The notes under the pieces are model-generated. The model made no database searches. It had not been told where the DNA came from and worked only from the letters and a program-made list of their open reading frames with translations. 61,500 nt of DNA, from the NCBI RefSeq assembly GCF_022695985.1, contig NZ_JAAPBF010000022.1, forward strand, positions 1 through 61,500, given 5' to 3'. Below, in pieces: positions 7,487-15,508 of the stretch. The translations under genes were made by a program, and so were the position numbers. Position 1 is the first letter of the stretch. Each line of letters starts with the position of its first letter. The stretch is from Streptomyces sp. NP-1717. Its GTDB lineage: Bacteria; Actinomycetota; Actinomycetes; Streptomycetales; Streptomycetaceae.

Positions 7487-7516
7487 CCACCATGTTGCGG
7501 AAGGCCCCCATGGTGG
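7487..7516. promoter_or_regulatory. Inverted repeat in divergent promoter region
   Basis: CCACCATG (7487-7494) and CATGGTGG (7509-7516) are exact inverted repeats with a 14-bp spacer. They lie centrally between the divergent starts at 7454 and 7554. The 23-bp centre spacing suits a dimeric XRE regulator acting on both genes, but this is inference. Confidence 0.35.
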
Positions 7517-7553
7517 AGCGGTCCGTCCTACTCTGTCGTAATCGGGAGGGCTG

Positions 7554-8771
7554 ATGGCCGAGAACCCAAAGGTGCTCGTTGGGGCGCGTATCCGGCATTA
7601 CCGGCGCAAGAACGGCAACAGGTCGATGGCTGCCGTGGCTGGACTCTGTGGTGTCACCGAGCGGTACTTCTCGATGATCGAGAACGGGAAGCGCTCCCCG
7701 TCCTCCGGAGTGTTGACCAGGATCGCCGCCGAGCTCCAAGTGCCCGTGTCGGCTCTCCTCGGAGATGAACCGCCCGCCAAGGCGCCCGTGACGCTGACGA
7801 CCGCACCGGACGTGGCTGGCGCCCTGCTGGGGTACAGATCGACCCGCGCGGTGGGACCACCAGTGGGGCCCGTGCCGCTCCGGGAGCGGGTTGAAGAAGC
7901 ATGGAGGACTTGGCAGAAGAGCGACCAGCGCTTCACCGAGATCGAGGAAGCACTCCCCGCGCTCATCGCCGACGTGGAGCACTCCGTCCGGGCCTACCGC
8001 TCATCGAGCGACGAATCGGCTCGGCGTGACGTGCTCCGCGTGGCAGCTGACTTCTACGGGCTCATGCGCTCGTACTGCCGCCGGTCCGGCCGTCTGGATC
8101 TGTCGCTCATGGTCGCGGACCGTGCCCGTCGAGCGGCGGAGGATGCGGACGATCCCATCCGAATTGCGGCCGCGCACTGGAACTTGGGCCACTGCTTGTT
8201 GTCCCAGGACGGCGGTGCGCAGGAAGCGGACGAAGTCGCCGGCGTAGCGATCGGAGAACTTCACTCGGTCCCCGAAAGCACGGAGAAGGCCGCCATCCAG
8301 GGGGCGCTCGAACTGGTGCGTGTCGTCGCGGAGGCCCAGCAAAGGCAGTGGTGGGACGCTCGCCAACGCCTGGTCAACAAGGCGGAGCCGCTCGGGAAGA
8401 AGGCTGGCGAGTCCAACACGATGTGGACCGTTTTCGGCCCCACGAACATCGGACTGCACGCCCTGACTATCGAGATGCTCGCCGGCCACAGCGCGGAGGG
8501 TCTACGCCTGGCCGACGACGTGAACATCTCCCAACTCCCCAGCAGGGAACGCCAGTTCACTTTTACCCTGGAATTGGCCCGCTGCTACGACCAACGGCGT
8601 GATGACCCCGCCGTCCTCGTCCACCTGCTCGACTTGGAGAAGCTGAGCGCTGAGGACATGGCGCGAAGCACTGTCGCGACAGACATGGTGACGGGCCTTC
8701 TCCACCGTGTACGTCCTACCTTCCAGCCCCAGGTGGCCAAGTTGGCCGAGCGCCTGGGGATCGCCCCTTAG
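7554..8771 (+). CDS. XRE-family regulator with TPR-like C-terminal domain
   Basis: 405 aa. An N-terminal helix-turn-helix lies at residues 8-65 (MAAVAGLCGVTERYFSMIEN, then GVLTRIAAELQVPVSALLG). About 300 residues of paired helices resembling tetratricopeptide repeats follow (for example AAAHWNLGHCLLSQDGG), typical of Streptomyces regulators that sense a small ligand or peptide. ATG 7554 follows GGGAGGG. It heads the cassette of small proteins and kinases running to 13548. The tandem palindromes at 8779-8808 are a plausible operator. Confidence 0.82.
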   Translation: MAENPKVLVGARIRHYRRKNGNRSMAAVAGLCGVTERYFSMIENGKRSPSSGVLTRIAAELQVPVSALLGDEPPAKAPVTLTTAPDVAGALLGYRSTRAVGPPVGPVPLRERVEEAWRTWQKSDQRFTEIEEALPALIADVEHSVRAYRSSSDESARRDVLRVAADFYGLMRSYCRRSGRLDLSLMVADRARRAAEDADDPIRIAAAHWNLGHCLLSQDGGAQEADEVAGVAIGELHSVPESTEKAAIQGALELVRVVAEAQQRQWWDARQRLVNKAEPLGKKAGESNTMWTVFGPTNIGLHALTIEMLAGHSAEGLRLADDVNISQLPSRERQFTFTLELARCYDQRRDDPAVLVHLLDLEKLSAEDMARSTVATDMVTGLLHRVRPTFQPQVAKLAERLGIAP

Positions 8772-8778
8772 CCGCCCG

Positions 8779-8812
8779 GAACTGTCAGTTCACCCGAACT
8801 CTCAGTTCGGGT
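8779..8812. promoter_or_regulatory. Two tandem GAACT(G/C)TCAGTTC palindromes
   Basis: GAACTGTCAGTTC (8779-8791) and GAACTCTCAGTTC (8796-8808) are near-identical 13-bp palindromes 17 bp centre to centre. The second is extended to a 21-bp interrupted palindrome (8792-8812). They lie in the 100-bp gap between the XRE gene stop and the small-gene operon, so they look like a paired operator or a regulator-controlled promoter. Confidence 0.5.
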
Positions 8813-8874
8813 CGGCATCGCGCGCTCGTCGTAACTTCCTGCGCACAGCAGTGGTCTACGAGGAGCCCTACGTG

Positions 8875-9252
8875 ATGACAGAGCCGCCGCGCGGACGTTC
8901 GAGGCAACGCAGGGCGTTAGTGCTCCCGACCTGGGAAGTGCTCCGGGTCGGCAGGTTCTACGGTCTCCAAGCCCTGGACCGGCTCAACCGACCGGGCACG
9001 GTCGCGGTAGACCCTGACGTGCGCGGCGTCTTCTTCTTCGTCCAGGCTGGCGCCACGGCTACGTGGCCGCCGATGCCCGCCGACGGGCCTCTGAGTCTGA
9101 CGACGGACCTGGAGCTTCCGCCCCATGAGCGCTGCCGCCCCCCCCGGCACCTACTGGCTCGTGCCGCCTCGAGGCGGCATCAGCGTGACGTGCTCGGGAG
9201 CACTTCGCGCGGCGTTGTCCAACGTGCTCCCCGGACTGAGCATCGCCCTTGA
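8875..9252 (+). CDS. Small accessory protein, possible C-tract frameshift
   Basis: 125 aa from ATG 8875 (GTG 8872 also possible). The first 85 residues look like a real globular protein (RALVLPTWEVLRVGRFYGLQ, GVFFFVQAGATATWPP). After a run of eight C at about 9138-9145 the frame turns Arg-rich and unnatural, while the frame beginning at ATG 9125 reads sensibly. The natural product may join both frames across the C-tract. Function unknown. Confidence 0.5.
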   Translation: MTEPPRGRSRQRRALVLPTWEVLRVGRFYGLQALDRLNRPGTVAVDPDVRGVFFFVQAGATATWPPMPADGPLSLTTDLELPPHERCRPPRHLLARAASRRHQRDVLGSTSRGVVQRAPRTEHRP

Positions 9253-9268
9253 AGAGGAGCCCCGTTGA
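9125..9268 (+). CDS. Overlapping small frame (GTYWLVPPRGG type)
   Basis: 47 aa from ATG 9125, containing PGTYWLVPPRGGISVTCSG and a helical end (LRAALSNVLPGLSIALE). It overlaps the 3' end of the 8875 gene, and its stop (9266-9268) overlaps the TTG start of the next gene as TTGA. It is either a separate coupled gene or the true C-terminus of the 8875 product reached by a shift in the C-run. Confidence 0.5.
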   Translation: MSAAAPPGTYWLVPPRGGISVTCSGALRAALSNVLPGLSIALEEEPR

Positions 9269-9564
9269 GCAAGGTCATAAAGCGCGCCAACTGGACACTC
9301 GGCGTCGACACCCAGCCCGGCGCGTCCGGCCCGGTGCACGAGATCGAGTGCACGACTTGCGGCGAGTCCTCAGAGGTGTCTGAGGAGCGGGCGAGTCCCG
9401 AGGAGTGGGCGCTCAACCACACCGGAGGTAAACCGTCTCACCGCGGCTTCCGAGGAATCACCACCGCGTTCTTCCGCGTGACGCCGGCCCCGGGCAATCC
9501 GTACGCGGACACTCCGCCCGAGCTTGGGGCGGAGCCGCCCCAAGTTGGGCGCCGAAGCAACTGA
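9265..9564 (+). CDS. Small Cys-pair protein (CTTCGE type)
   Basis: 99 aa from TTG 9265 (SKVIKRANWTLGVDTQPG). It has a single CxxC pair (IECTTCGESSE), then a helix (SPEEWALNHTGGKPSHRGFR) with a distal His that could complete a metal site. It resembles a small Streptomyces family I recall as DUF7848; this is from memory and unchecked. The role may be zinc-dependent protein or nucleic-acid contact within the cassette. Confidence 0.7.
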   Translation: MSKVIKRANWTLGVDTQPGASGPVHEIECTTCGESSEVSEERASPEEWALNHTGGKPSHRGFRGITTAFFRVTPAPGNPYADTPPELGAEPPQVGRRSN

Positions 9565-9573
9565 GTTGATGGC

Positions 9574-9762
9574 ATGAGGCCCCCCACCCCCGTTAGTTCA
9601 GCGCCACCCCCGAGGCCCGTGAGTCCGCCGACTGCCCCGCCGCCCCTGGGCGACGGCAAGGGCTGTCTCTACGTGCTGTCGATACCGAGCTGCTTCGGCT
9701 TCCTCGCCGTGGTCGGTCTGCTGCTTCTTCTCGCGGCCGTCCACGACCTCACCCAGATCTAG
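9574..9762 (+). CDS. Small single-pass membrane protein
   Basis: 62 aa. A Pro-rich N-terminus (about 30 residues) is followed by DGKGCLYVLSIPSC and one strong membrane helix (FGFLAVVGLLLLLAAV). It starts 10 nt after the preceding gene on the same strand, so it is probably co-transcribed. Function unknown. Confidence 0.55.
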   Translation: MRPPTPVSSAPPPRPVSPPTAPPPLGDGKGCLYVLSIPSCFGFLAVVGLLLLLAAVHDLTQI

Positions 9763-9788
9763 CGACCTAGCTGTCGAAAGGCGCCCCC

Positions 9789-9968
9789 ATGGCCGCACCC
9801 ACAGCATCAGCGCAGCCGGCCCCGGACGAGGGACTGGTGAAACTCGAAGAGACCATCCACAGGGGTGGCTTCTGGCGGCTCGTACCGGAGTACGTACCTC
9901 GCGTGTACGCCCCCGTCGACCGGCCGTTGCTGGAGCACGTTGAAACCTGTCTGCGGCGGCTGGCATGA
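9789..9968 (+). CDS. Small acidic/aromatic protein
   Basis: 59 aa (MAAPTASAQPAPDEGLVKLE). Features include GGFWRLVPEYVPRVYAPVDR and a C-terminal helix ending ETCLRRLA. The stop overlaps the next start (ATGA at 9965-9968), indicating coupling. The family is not recognised. Confidence 0.6.
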   Translation: MAAPTASAQPAPDEGLVKLEETIHRGGFWRLVPEYVPRVYAPVDRPLLEHVETCLRRLA

Positions 9969-10159
9969 GGGCGATAGAAGGTCCCAGCGCCGCGGTTCTT
10001 GAGCCCGTGGCCGTCGAGGGGTGCGACGTGTGCGCCGCGCTGGCCGGGCAGCGCGAGGACGCCCGCCGCCTGGGCGGCGTGCCGACGGTAGAGGAGTGCA
10101 ACGCGGAGTTGCGCTCTCACCCTCACCACGCCGGCCTCGTGCGGCGGCGTGCCCCATAG
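9965..10159 (+). CDS. Small Cys-containing protein (CDVCAALAGQRE)
   Basis: 64 aa from ATG 9965. It has CDVC near residue 20, a third Cys in EECNAEL and His residues in RSHPHHAGLV. The spacing could bind one metal ion. Short proteins of this CxVCxAL...R..A type are common in Streptomyces accessory gene strings. No function is assigned. Confidence 0.6.
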   Translation: MRAIEGPSAAVLEPVAVEGCDVCAALAGQREDARRLGGVPTVEECNAELRSHPHHAGLVRRRAP

Positions 10160-10225
10160 CCCCGGCTCCGTCCGTCGCGCTAATGCAGGAAGGGCAGCGG
10201 CGCGGTCGGGCGGAGCCGGATCAGA

Positions 10226-10276
10226 AGCCCGTCCGGCTGGCCCCCTCGGCGGGGACGGTCGGCAGCCGGACGGGCT
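10226..10276 (+). promoter_or_regulatory. Nested 14-bp hairpin in leader of kinase operon
   Basis: AGCCCGTCCGGCTG (10226-10239) pairs exactly with 10263-10276, and the 23-nt loop holds a second CCCC/GGGG stem. It lies between the small-gene string (stop 10159) and GTG 10302, ending 25 nt before the start codon. It could terminate the upstream transcript or control the kinase operon. Confidence 0.5.
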
Positions 10277-10301
10277 CCAACTCGCCTACTAGGAGGCGGT
10301 C

Positions 10302-11510
10302 GTGACCCTCACGACAAGCGAGCGCACAGCGCCGGCGAACCCGGCGCGACTGCACAACGTGACCCGGCGGGCTATCTCCCGCGCGGTCAAAGACCTGTGG
10401 CCGAACAAGCGAGTCGTCCTGGGCACGCCGTGCCCGAGCGTCACGTCCTACGTCTGCCGGATCACAGTGGACGGCGAAACGCTGATCGCGAAATACAGCT
10501 GGCTGGGCATGTCCCTGGTGTCCGTCCTTCGAGGGGCGGGAGGGACCTGGAAGGACGTGCGTCAGGCCCAGGAGGCGTATCTGCGCAGCACCGATCTCGT
10601 CACCGCGCGCGAGGCCCGGAATCTGGAACTGCTCCGCGAACTCGGGCGCCCCCGTGTGTGCGAGACAGTCGCCCTCCATCAAGGTGTTCTGCTGACCCGC
10701 CTGGTGCCGGGGACGACGTTGGCCGATGAGCTGACGGCCCGTCCGTGGGAGACCGGTGATCTCCTCGACGCGGCCCTCGCCGCTCTCGGAGATCTCCACG
10801 GGCTTGCGGGCGTACGGCTCTTGGGCGGGGCCCGGCCGATCGACGAACGGTCGGTCTCAGGTGTGTTCCGCCGCAAGTTCAACGGCCTGAGCGCCAGCGT
10901 CTATCTGAGGTCGCTCGGTCGGGACAGCGGGCTTCCGGAGTATGCGCGTGAGGACGTGGTGGAGTTGGTGCAGCACACGGTGTGGCGGCTGATTCGGATG
11001 GGAGGGGCGATCTCGCCCGGTCGGAGAGTCGCGGTGTACGGGGATCTGAAGCCGGAGCACGTCTACGTCGACGGTCCGCGTCTGCACTTCATCGACCCGG
11101 CCGTGCACTGGGCAGGTGGCCCGCAGCCGGATATCGCGAAGCTGATCGGCCGGTCCCTGCTGCTCGCGATCGGCCACCCTGACCGGGAGGCCGGACAGCA
11201 GATGGTGCGGGGGATCGCTTCCGCGCTCTCCCGCCAGGTGTCGGCGGTGCCGGCGCTCGACCGTGCGGACTGGCTGCGCGAGGTCCTGGTGCTGTGGCTC
11301 ATGGACACGGTGAGCATCCTGAGTACCTGCCTCAGCGCACCGCACGGGCTTGCTCTGGCGCCCCATCAGCAGGCGCTCGTCGCGCAGGCCCATACGGTCG
11401 CGGGGATCGTACACAGGGTGAGCGGCCTCCTCACCGGGTCGATGGCCGGGCCGCGGCTGCTGGACCTGGTTTTCTCCGAGGTCGAGCACACCACGGGCAG
11501 AAAATGGTGA
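10302..11510 (+). CDS. Phosphotransferase-fold kinase of unknown substrate
   Basis: 402 aa protein with a bacterial small-molecule kinase (APH/choline-kinase-like) core. The nucleotide-binding Lys is in GETLIAKYSW. A hinge is LLTRLVPGTTLADEL. The catalytic loop VYGDLKPEHVYVDG is near residue 247, and the metal-binding LHFIDPAVHW replaces DFG. The GTG start follows GGAGGCG. Its gene overlaps the dehydrogenase-like gene by 7 nt. The substrate cannot be told from sequence; context suggests a cassette metabolite that the HAD enzyme could dephosphorylate. Confidence 0.75.
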   Translation: MTLTTSERTAPANPARLHNVTRRAISRAVKDLWPNKRVVLGTPCPSVTSYVCRITVDGETLIAKYSWLGMSLVSVLRGAGGTWKDVRQAQEAYLRSTDLVTAREARNLELLRELGRPRVCETVALHQGVLLTRLVPGTTLADELTARPWETGDLLDAALAALGDLHGLAGVRLLGGARPIDERSVSGVFRRKFNGLSASVYLRSLGRDSGLPEYAREDVVELVQHTVWRLIRMGGAISPGRRVAVYGDLKPEHVYVDGPRLHFIDPAVHWAGGPQPDIAKLIGRSLLLAIGHPDREAGQQMVRGIASALSRQVSAVPALDRADWLREVLVLWLMDTVSILSTCLSAPHGLALAPHQQALVAQAHTVAGIVHRVSGLLTGSMAGPRLLDLVFSEVEHTTGRKW

Positions 11511-12412
11511 CCGGCGCCGTCGTGGGGGTTGTCGGTGCGGGCGCCATCGGGCAGACCCTCGCCGCCGGCCTCGTCGCCGCCGCTCTGCCCGGACGACTCC
11601 TGGTCGTGTCCCGGCAGCCGGACCAGGTACGCGCACTGACCGCCGACCTCCAGGACCTCGCGCACGCCGCCCGCTCCCGCACCGTGGTCGAGCCCGGCGA
11701 AGTGGATGACCTTCACGGGTGCGACGCGGTCGTCATCGCTCTGCGGACGTCGTTCACGAACACCGCCGAACAGGACATCCGGCGCGGGGGTGCTCTCGCC
11801 AACGCTCCCGCGATCGGCACGCTGGCCCAGGAGTTACGCGGCTTCGGCCGCACCGTCCTGGTCGTCACCGACCCCGTGGACCTCATGGCCCGCCGCTTCG
11901 CCGAAGTGTCCGGCTGCAACAGGGTCTTCGGGATCGGATCGAATCTCGACTCCACCCGGTACCGACTGCTGATGGCCCGACGCGCCCACGTCCTTCCGGA
12001 TCTCGTGCACGGCCATGTGATCGGAGAGCACGGCGACCGCGCCGTCATCTGCGCCTCGTCAACAGCCGTCAACGGCAAGCCTGTTCACGTCCCGATCAAG
12101 GCGGTCCTGGACGAACTCCAGCAGCGGCCGGCACTGATCCGTACCGGCACCGGCCGTACCCGCTGCGGACCCGCCGGTGCGGTGCTCTCCACGCTCCGCA
12201 AGAGCCTCGGTCTGGCCGACGGCATCGAGGAACTGTCCGTGCCGTACCAAGACGTCTGGCTCGGAATTCCCATGCGCTTCACGGGCGGACGGGCCGTAGC
12301 GTGCCTGCCTCACCTCACCGGCACCGAGCGGCGATGTCTGGACGCCGCCGCCACCAGCCTCCGTGACGCCTACACCCGCATTCCCGCACACACCGAGAGG
12401 ATCGCCCCATGA
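11504..12412 (+). CDS. Lactate/malate-dehydrogenase-family oxidoreductase
   Basis: 302 aa NAD-type 2-hydroxyacid dehydrogenase of the LDH/MDH family. It shows Rossmann GVVGAGAIGQT, VVSRQPDQ, a VTDPVDLM variant of the usual NPVD, the GSNLDSTRYR substrate-Arg region and the catalytic His in GHVIGEHGDR. All key motifs are present, so it should be active, but divergence from housekeeping enzymes is strong. ATG 11504 overlaps the kinase gene, and its own stop overlaps the next start (ATGA), giving a tight three-gene operon. Confidence 0.82.
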   Translation: MVTGAVVGVVGAGAIGQTLAAGLVAAALPGRLLVVSRQPDQVRALTADLQDLAHAARSRTVVEPGEVDDLHGCDAVVIALRTSFTNTAEQDIRRGGALANAPAIGTLAQELRGFGRTVLVVTDPVDLMARRFAEVSGCNRVFGIGSNLDSTRYRLLMARRAHVLPDLVHGHVIGEHGDRAVICASSTAVNGKPVHVPIKAVLDELQQRPALIRTGTGRTRCGPAGAVLSTLRKSLGLADGIEELSVPYQDVWLGIPMRFTGGRAVACLPHLTGTERRCLDAAATSLRDAYTRIPAHTERIAP

Positions 12413-13548
12413 TCAGTGCCACCCGACTCGGCGCCGCCACGGCCGCCGTCAACGTCATGAGCAACGACACCGAGGTCACGCACTGGGCCCTGCGGTACTT
12501 CGGCCCCTGGTGGAACGCCACCACCATCGCCGCGGCCGACGTATGTGTCGCCGAGGCCGTCGTCCTCGCGAACGTCGACAAGGCCGCCTACGAGGAGATC
12601 AGCCTCCTCGTCCAGGACGGCCGACCCATCGACACGGTGGACTACGCGAAGCACCCGATGCTCGTGGCGCGCGACGGTGAGGACATCATCGCGGCGTCGC
12701 CGGACGAGAACATCGCCTACCGGAGCACCCCGTCCACCGGCCGCCTCACCCTCGCCGGCATTGACTCCATGCCCCTCGCCCTGGCCGCCGCGCGCCTCGC
12801 CCGCGAATCGATCCGTGGCCAACTCCTCCGTGACGGCTGGGCTGTCCTCCACGCCTCCGCCGTTGTGCGCGAGGCCGACGGTGCGACGGTCCTCACCTTC
12901 GGCGACAAGGGCGCGGGCAAGACCACCACGGCCCTGCTGCTCGCCTCGCACGGCTGGCAGCTCCTCGCGAACGACAGGGTCCTCGTCCGCCCCGTCGGGG
13001 AGCGCGGTGTCGAGGCCCTGCCCTGGCCGTCCGCCGCAGCGATCGGCCTCGGCCTCCTTCATGCCCTCGGCTGGGACACCGTCGCCCGGGGCCACCTGCG
13101 GGCGGGTGGCACCTTCCACCCCACACAGCACCCGTCCGTAACCGCAGCGCTCTTGGACGGCAGTCACGAACCGCAGTGGGACGGCAAGGGGAAGGAGCGG
13201 AAGGTCCAGGTGTTCCCGGACCAGTTCCCGGCACTCTTCGGCGTTCCTCTCGCCACCGGAGGACGGGCCGCCGCCCTGCTGTTCCCCCAGGTCGATCCCG
13301 ACGCGGCGCCCGACATCATCGACGGAGCACGCGCGCTCGGAGAGGCGGACTTCATGTCCGGCGCCACAGAGGACCGCTACCCGGACGTCTTCGAGCTGGC
13401 CCAAGGCGTCGACGGCGGCGGCCGGGACAGCGTCCGTACGGAGGTGGCGCTGCGTCTCGCCGGACTCCCGCACCAGGCGGTCCGGCTCAACCACGACATC
13501 CCCGCCAGCGCCGCCCTGCTGAGCAAGATCGCCGACACGGCGCGCTGA
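12409..13548 (+). CDS. HPr-kinase-like P-loop protein
   Basis: 379 aa. An N-terminal domain of about 125 residues precedes a P-loop kinase-like domain with Walker A GDKGAGKTT (about residues 164-172), LHASAVV just before it and LLANDRVLV just after. This order (HASAV, GxxGxGKT, ...ND) is typical of HprK-related serine kinases, including those in peptide-modifying clusters. No HPr homologue is nearby. It is the last gene of the overlapping triplet. The target could be a cassette metabolite or one of the small proteins; both ideas are inference. Confidence 0.75.
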   Translation: MISATRLGAATAAVNVMSNDTEVTHWALRYFGPWWNATTIAAADVCVAEAVVLANVDKAAYEEISLLVQDGRPIDTVDYAKHPMLVARDGEDIIAASPDENIAYRSTPSTGRLTLAGIDSMPLALAAARLARESIRGQLLRDGWAVLHASAVVREADGATVLTFGDKGAGKTTTALLLASHGWQLLANDRVLVRPVGERGVEALPWPSAAAIGLGLLHALGWDTVARGHLRAGGTFHPTQHPSVTAALLDGSHEPQWDGKGKERKVQVFPDQFPALFGVPLATGGRAAALLFPQVDPDAAPDIIDGARALGEADFMSGATEDRYPDVFELAQGVDGGGRDSVRTEVALRLAGLPHQAVRLNHDIPASAALLSKIADTAR

Positions 13549-13647
13549 CCGACCAGCCCCCGGGTCCGCTGACCTTGTCGCGGGGCCGGGGCGCGGGTAC
13601 CACCCCGCGCGGGCCACCAGGTCCGCGCGCTGTCGCGAGGAACCCCG

Positions 13648-13734
13648 GTGAGTGAACGAGTCCGCCAGATCGTGTACGTGATGATGCTCTGTGGTCTGCT
13701 GGCCGCGTTGTGCGCCGGCATCTTCAAGGGGTAG
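13648..13734 (+). CDS. Tiny membrane peptide
   Basis: 28 aa from GTG 13648: a basic start (SERVRQIVY) followed by one hydrophobic helix (VMMLCGLLAALCAGIF) ending KG. It stops 5 nt before the next start. It is too short for family assignment and is supported by position and composition only. Confidence 0.4.
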   Translation: MSERVRQIVYVMMLCGLLAALCAGIFKG

Positions 13735-13739
13735 GCGTC

Positions 13740-13997
13740 GTGGACCGGAATTGGGTCATCGGGCTGTGCTGGCGCTGTGAGGACGACCACGTGCTGGTGC
13801 TGTGGCTCGGTCCCGTGCAGAGCCCAGAGGTCGGCGATGCCGGGTTCTTCTGCTGCGCGCCCTGTGTGCGGCGCCTGGAAACTCTGGTGAACGCGCACAA
13901 CCGCCGCAATGCCGAAGTTCCGGACGACGGGCCTCTCGATCCTCCCCCGGCCCCGCAGACCCAGCGTCATACGTCCAGATCCCGGTCGACTCACTGA
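13740..13997 (+). CDS. Small zinc-ribbon-like protein
   Basis: 85 aa from GTG 13740. CWRCEDD and FFCCAPCVRRLE give two Cys pairs 30 residues apart, the spacing of a small zinc ribbon, then a helix (LETLVNAHNRRN) and a disordered Pro/Arg tail. Related short two-CxxC proteins occur in Streptomyces accessory DNA. The role is unknown. Confidence 0.6.
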   Translation: MDRNWVIGLCWRCEDDHVLVLWLGPVQSPEVGDAGFFCCAPCVRRLETLVNAHNRRNAEVPDDGPLDPPPAPQTQRHTSRSRSTH

Positions 13998-14550
13998 CCC
14001 ACCTTGATCCATTTGGCTTACCTGAAGGGTTTGCTATCGGTGGGGTCCTGAGCGGATTGACCGGGGCGCTGGAGAGGGAGGACGTGTGAACCTCGATGTG
14101 CCACACCCAGGTTCAGCGGTACGGCCCGGGGCTGGGGGCTGGATCCGCGCATCGCCAGCTGCGGGCGGCAACGGAGCCGGTCGCGGTCCGTCCGGTACCG
14201 GGCGCTCCGAGGGCCTCTAGGGCATGGGACGCCCCCGCCGCGCCGGGATGGTGTGCCCGTCCTAGCGGGGGCGTGGCCGGTGCTCCAGGTCGGTCGTTCA
14301 GAGGAGAGCGAGTTCGGCAGTGAGCTTTTCCAGGGGCTGGCCGTGTCGGGGAGCAGCGCCGCATGCAGGCCCTGCGCCATCCACGGGGTGACGGTAGCGG
14401 CCGCGTCGACGGCGGTGCCTGCGACGAACTTCACCACCAAGTCCGTCGCACCCTGCGGAACCTCACGTCGACGTTTGTTCCCTACCTCCCGCTGACGCGT
14501 CGTCCGGGCAAGGGATGCTCGGTACCAGTGGTGTTGCGGTGTCTGTCTTA
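13998..14550. other. Gap with no supported gene
   Basis: About 550 bp before the insertion sequence. Long open frames on both strands lack credible starts and composition. A leftward stretch (about 14290-14460) containing VVKFVAGTAVDAAATVTPWM could be a relic coding fragment, but I cannot identify it. Confidence 0.4.
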
Positions 14551-15508
14551 GAGCTTGCGCAGATAGGCGGTGCGGGGTGCTCCGACAGCAAGGCGGGCAC
14601 AGGCCTCGGTGATCATGGAGTTGCGACGCTCTGTGATCGCTGAGGGGACCTGTGCCCGTCCTGCCATCATGGCTGACCGAACCGCTCTGGGACCAATTCG
14701 CGGCGCTGCTGCCGCAGCGCCCGGCCTTCGATCCGACGCACCCACTGGGGTGCCACCGCCGCCGCGTCAGCGATCGGATCGTGTTCGACAAGCTGCTGCA
14801 GCTGCTCCGGTTCGGCTGCTCCTACCAGGCGATTGCCGACACAACCTGCTCGGCCACGACCATCCGCAACCGCCGTGACGAGTGGATCCGGCTGGGCGTC
14901 TTCGCCCAGTTCACTCAGATCGCGCTCCAGTCCTACGACCGGATCGTCGGACTCGTGCTCGACCAGATCGCGATCGACGGCTCCATCACCAAGGCGCCCG
15001 GAGGCGGCGAGGCCGCCGGGCGCTCACCGGTCGACTGCGGCAAACAGGGCCTGACGCGCTCGGGCATGACAGATGGTTACGGAATCCCCCTCGGCAGGGT
15101 CCTGGCCGGAGCAAACCGCCACGACTCCCCGATGCTCGCCCCCACCCTGGACCTGCTGCACGACCTCGGGCCGCTGCCCGACGACATCACCGTCCACCTG
15201 GACGCCGGCTACGCCTCGGACAAGACCCGCGCCGAACTGGCGGCCCGCAAACTGCACGGCCGCATCGCCCGCAAGGGCAAGAAGGCGCCGATCCAGGCAA
15301 GCCAGCGCTGGCACCTCGAGCGCACGCACGCCTGGCAGAACGCCTTCCAACGCCTTGCCCGCTGCTACGAACGTCGGGCCACGGTCATCGACGCCTTCTT
15401 CGACCTTGCGGACACGATCATCACCGTCCGTAGCCTGATCCGCCGCGCCTGGACCACCCACCGCTGGGACGACCGCCCGAACCGGCACCCATGAATACAC
15501 ACCTGCTC
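14551..15508 (+). mobile_element. Complete IS5-family insertion sequence
   Basis: About 958 bp. The left end reads GAGCTTGCGCAG and the right end, on the other strand, GAGCAGGTGTG, giving short imperfect inverted repeats. TTA flanks both sides (14548-14550 and 15509-15511) as a 3-bp target duplication. It carries one intact transposase. The right TTA is the stop codon (TAA, minus strand) of the neighbouring gene, so insertion happened exactly at that gene's end. Confidence 0.78.
14652..15494 (+). CDS. IS5-family DDE transposase
   Basis: 280 aa from GTG 14652. The N-terminal helical DNA-binding region (LTEPLWDQFAALLPQR, GCSYQAIADTTCSATTIRNR) precedes the DDE catalytic domain. First Asp is IAIDGSITK, second VHLDAGYASD, and Glu lies in the LERTHAWQNAFQRLARCYER region. 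All three are present, so it is probably functional. A deleted, inverted copy lies at 16269-16687. Confidence 0.88.
   Translation: MPVLPSWLTEPLWDQFAALLPQRPAFDPTHPLGCHRRRVSDRIVFDKLLQLLRFGCSYQAIADTTCSATTIRNRRDEWIRLGVFAQFTQIALQSYDRIVGLVLDQIAIDGSITKAPGGGEAAGRSPVDCGKQGLTRSGMTDGYGIPLGRVLAGANRHDSPMLAPTLDLLHDLGPLPDDITVHLDAGYASDKTRAELAARKLHGRIARKGKKAPIQASQRWHLERTHAWQNAFQRLARCYERRATVIDAFFDLADTIITVRSLIRRAWTTHRWDDRPNRHP

Noticed and set aside
7455..7982. Longer N-terminus for the HAD phosphatase
   Set aside because: It would run antisense through the XRE gene start. The HAD motif I lies 5 residues after ATG 7454, which has a good ribosome site.
14018..14791. 257-residue minus-strand frame over the gap and IS left end
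   Set aside because: It overlaps the transposase start antisense and is Arg/Pro-rich. Only a short internal stretch looks protein-like and it could not be identified.
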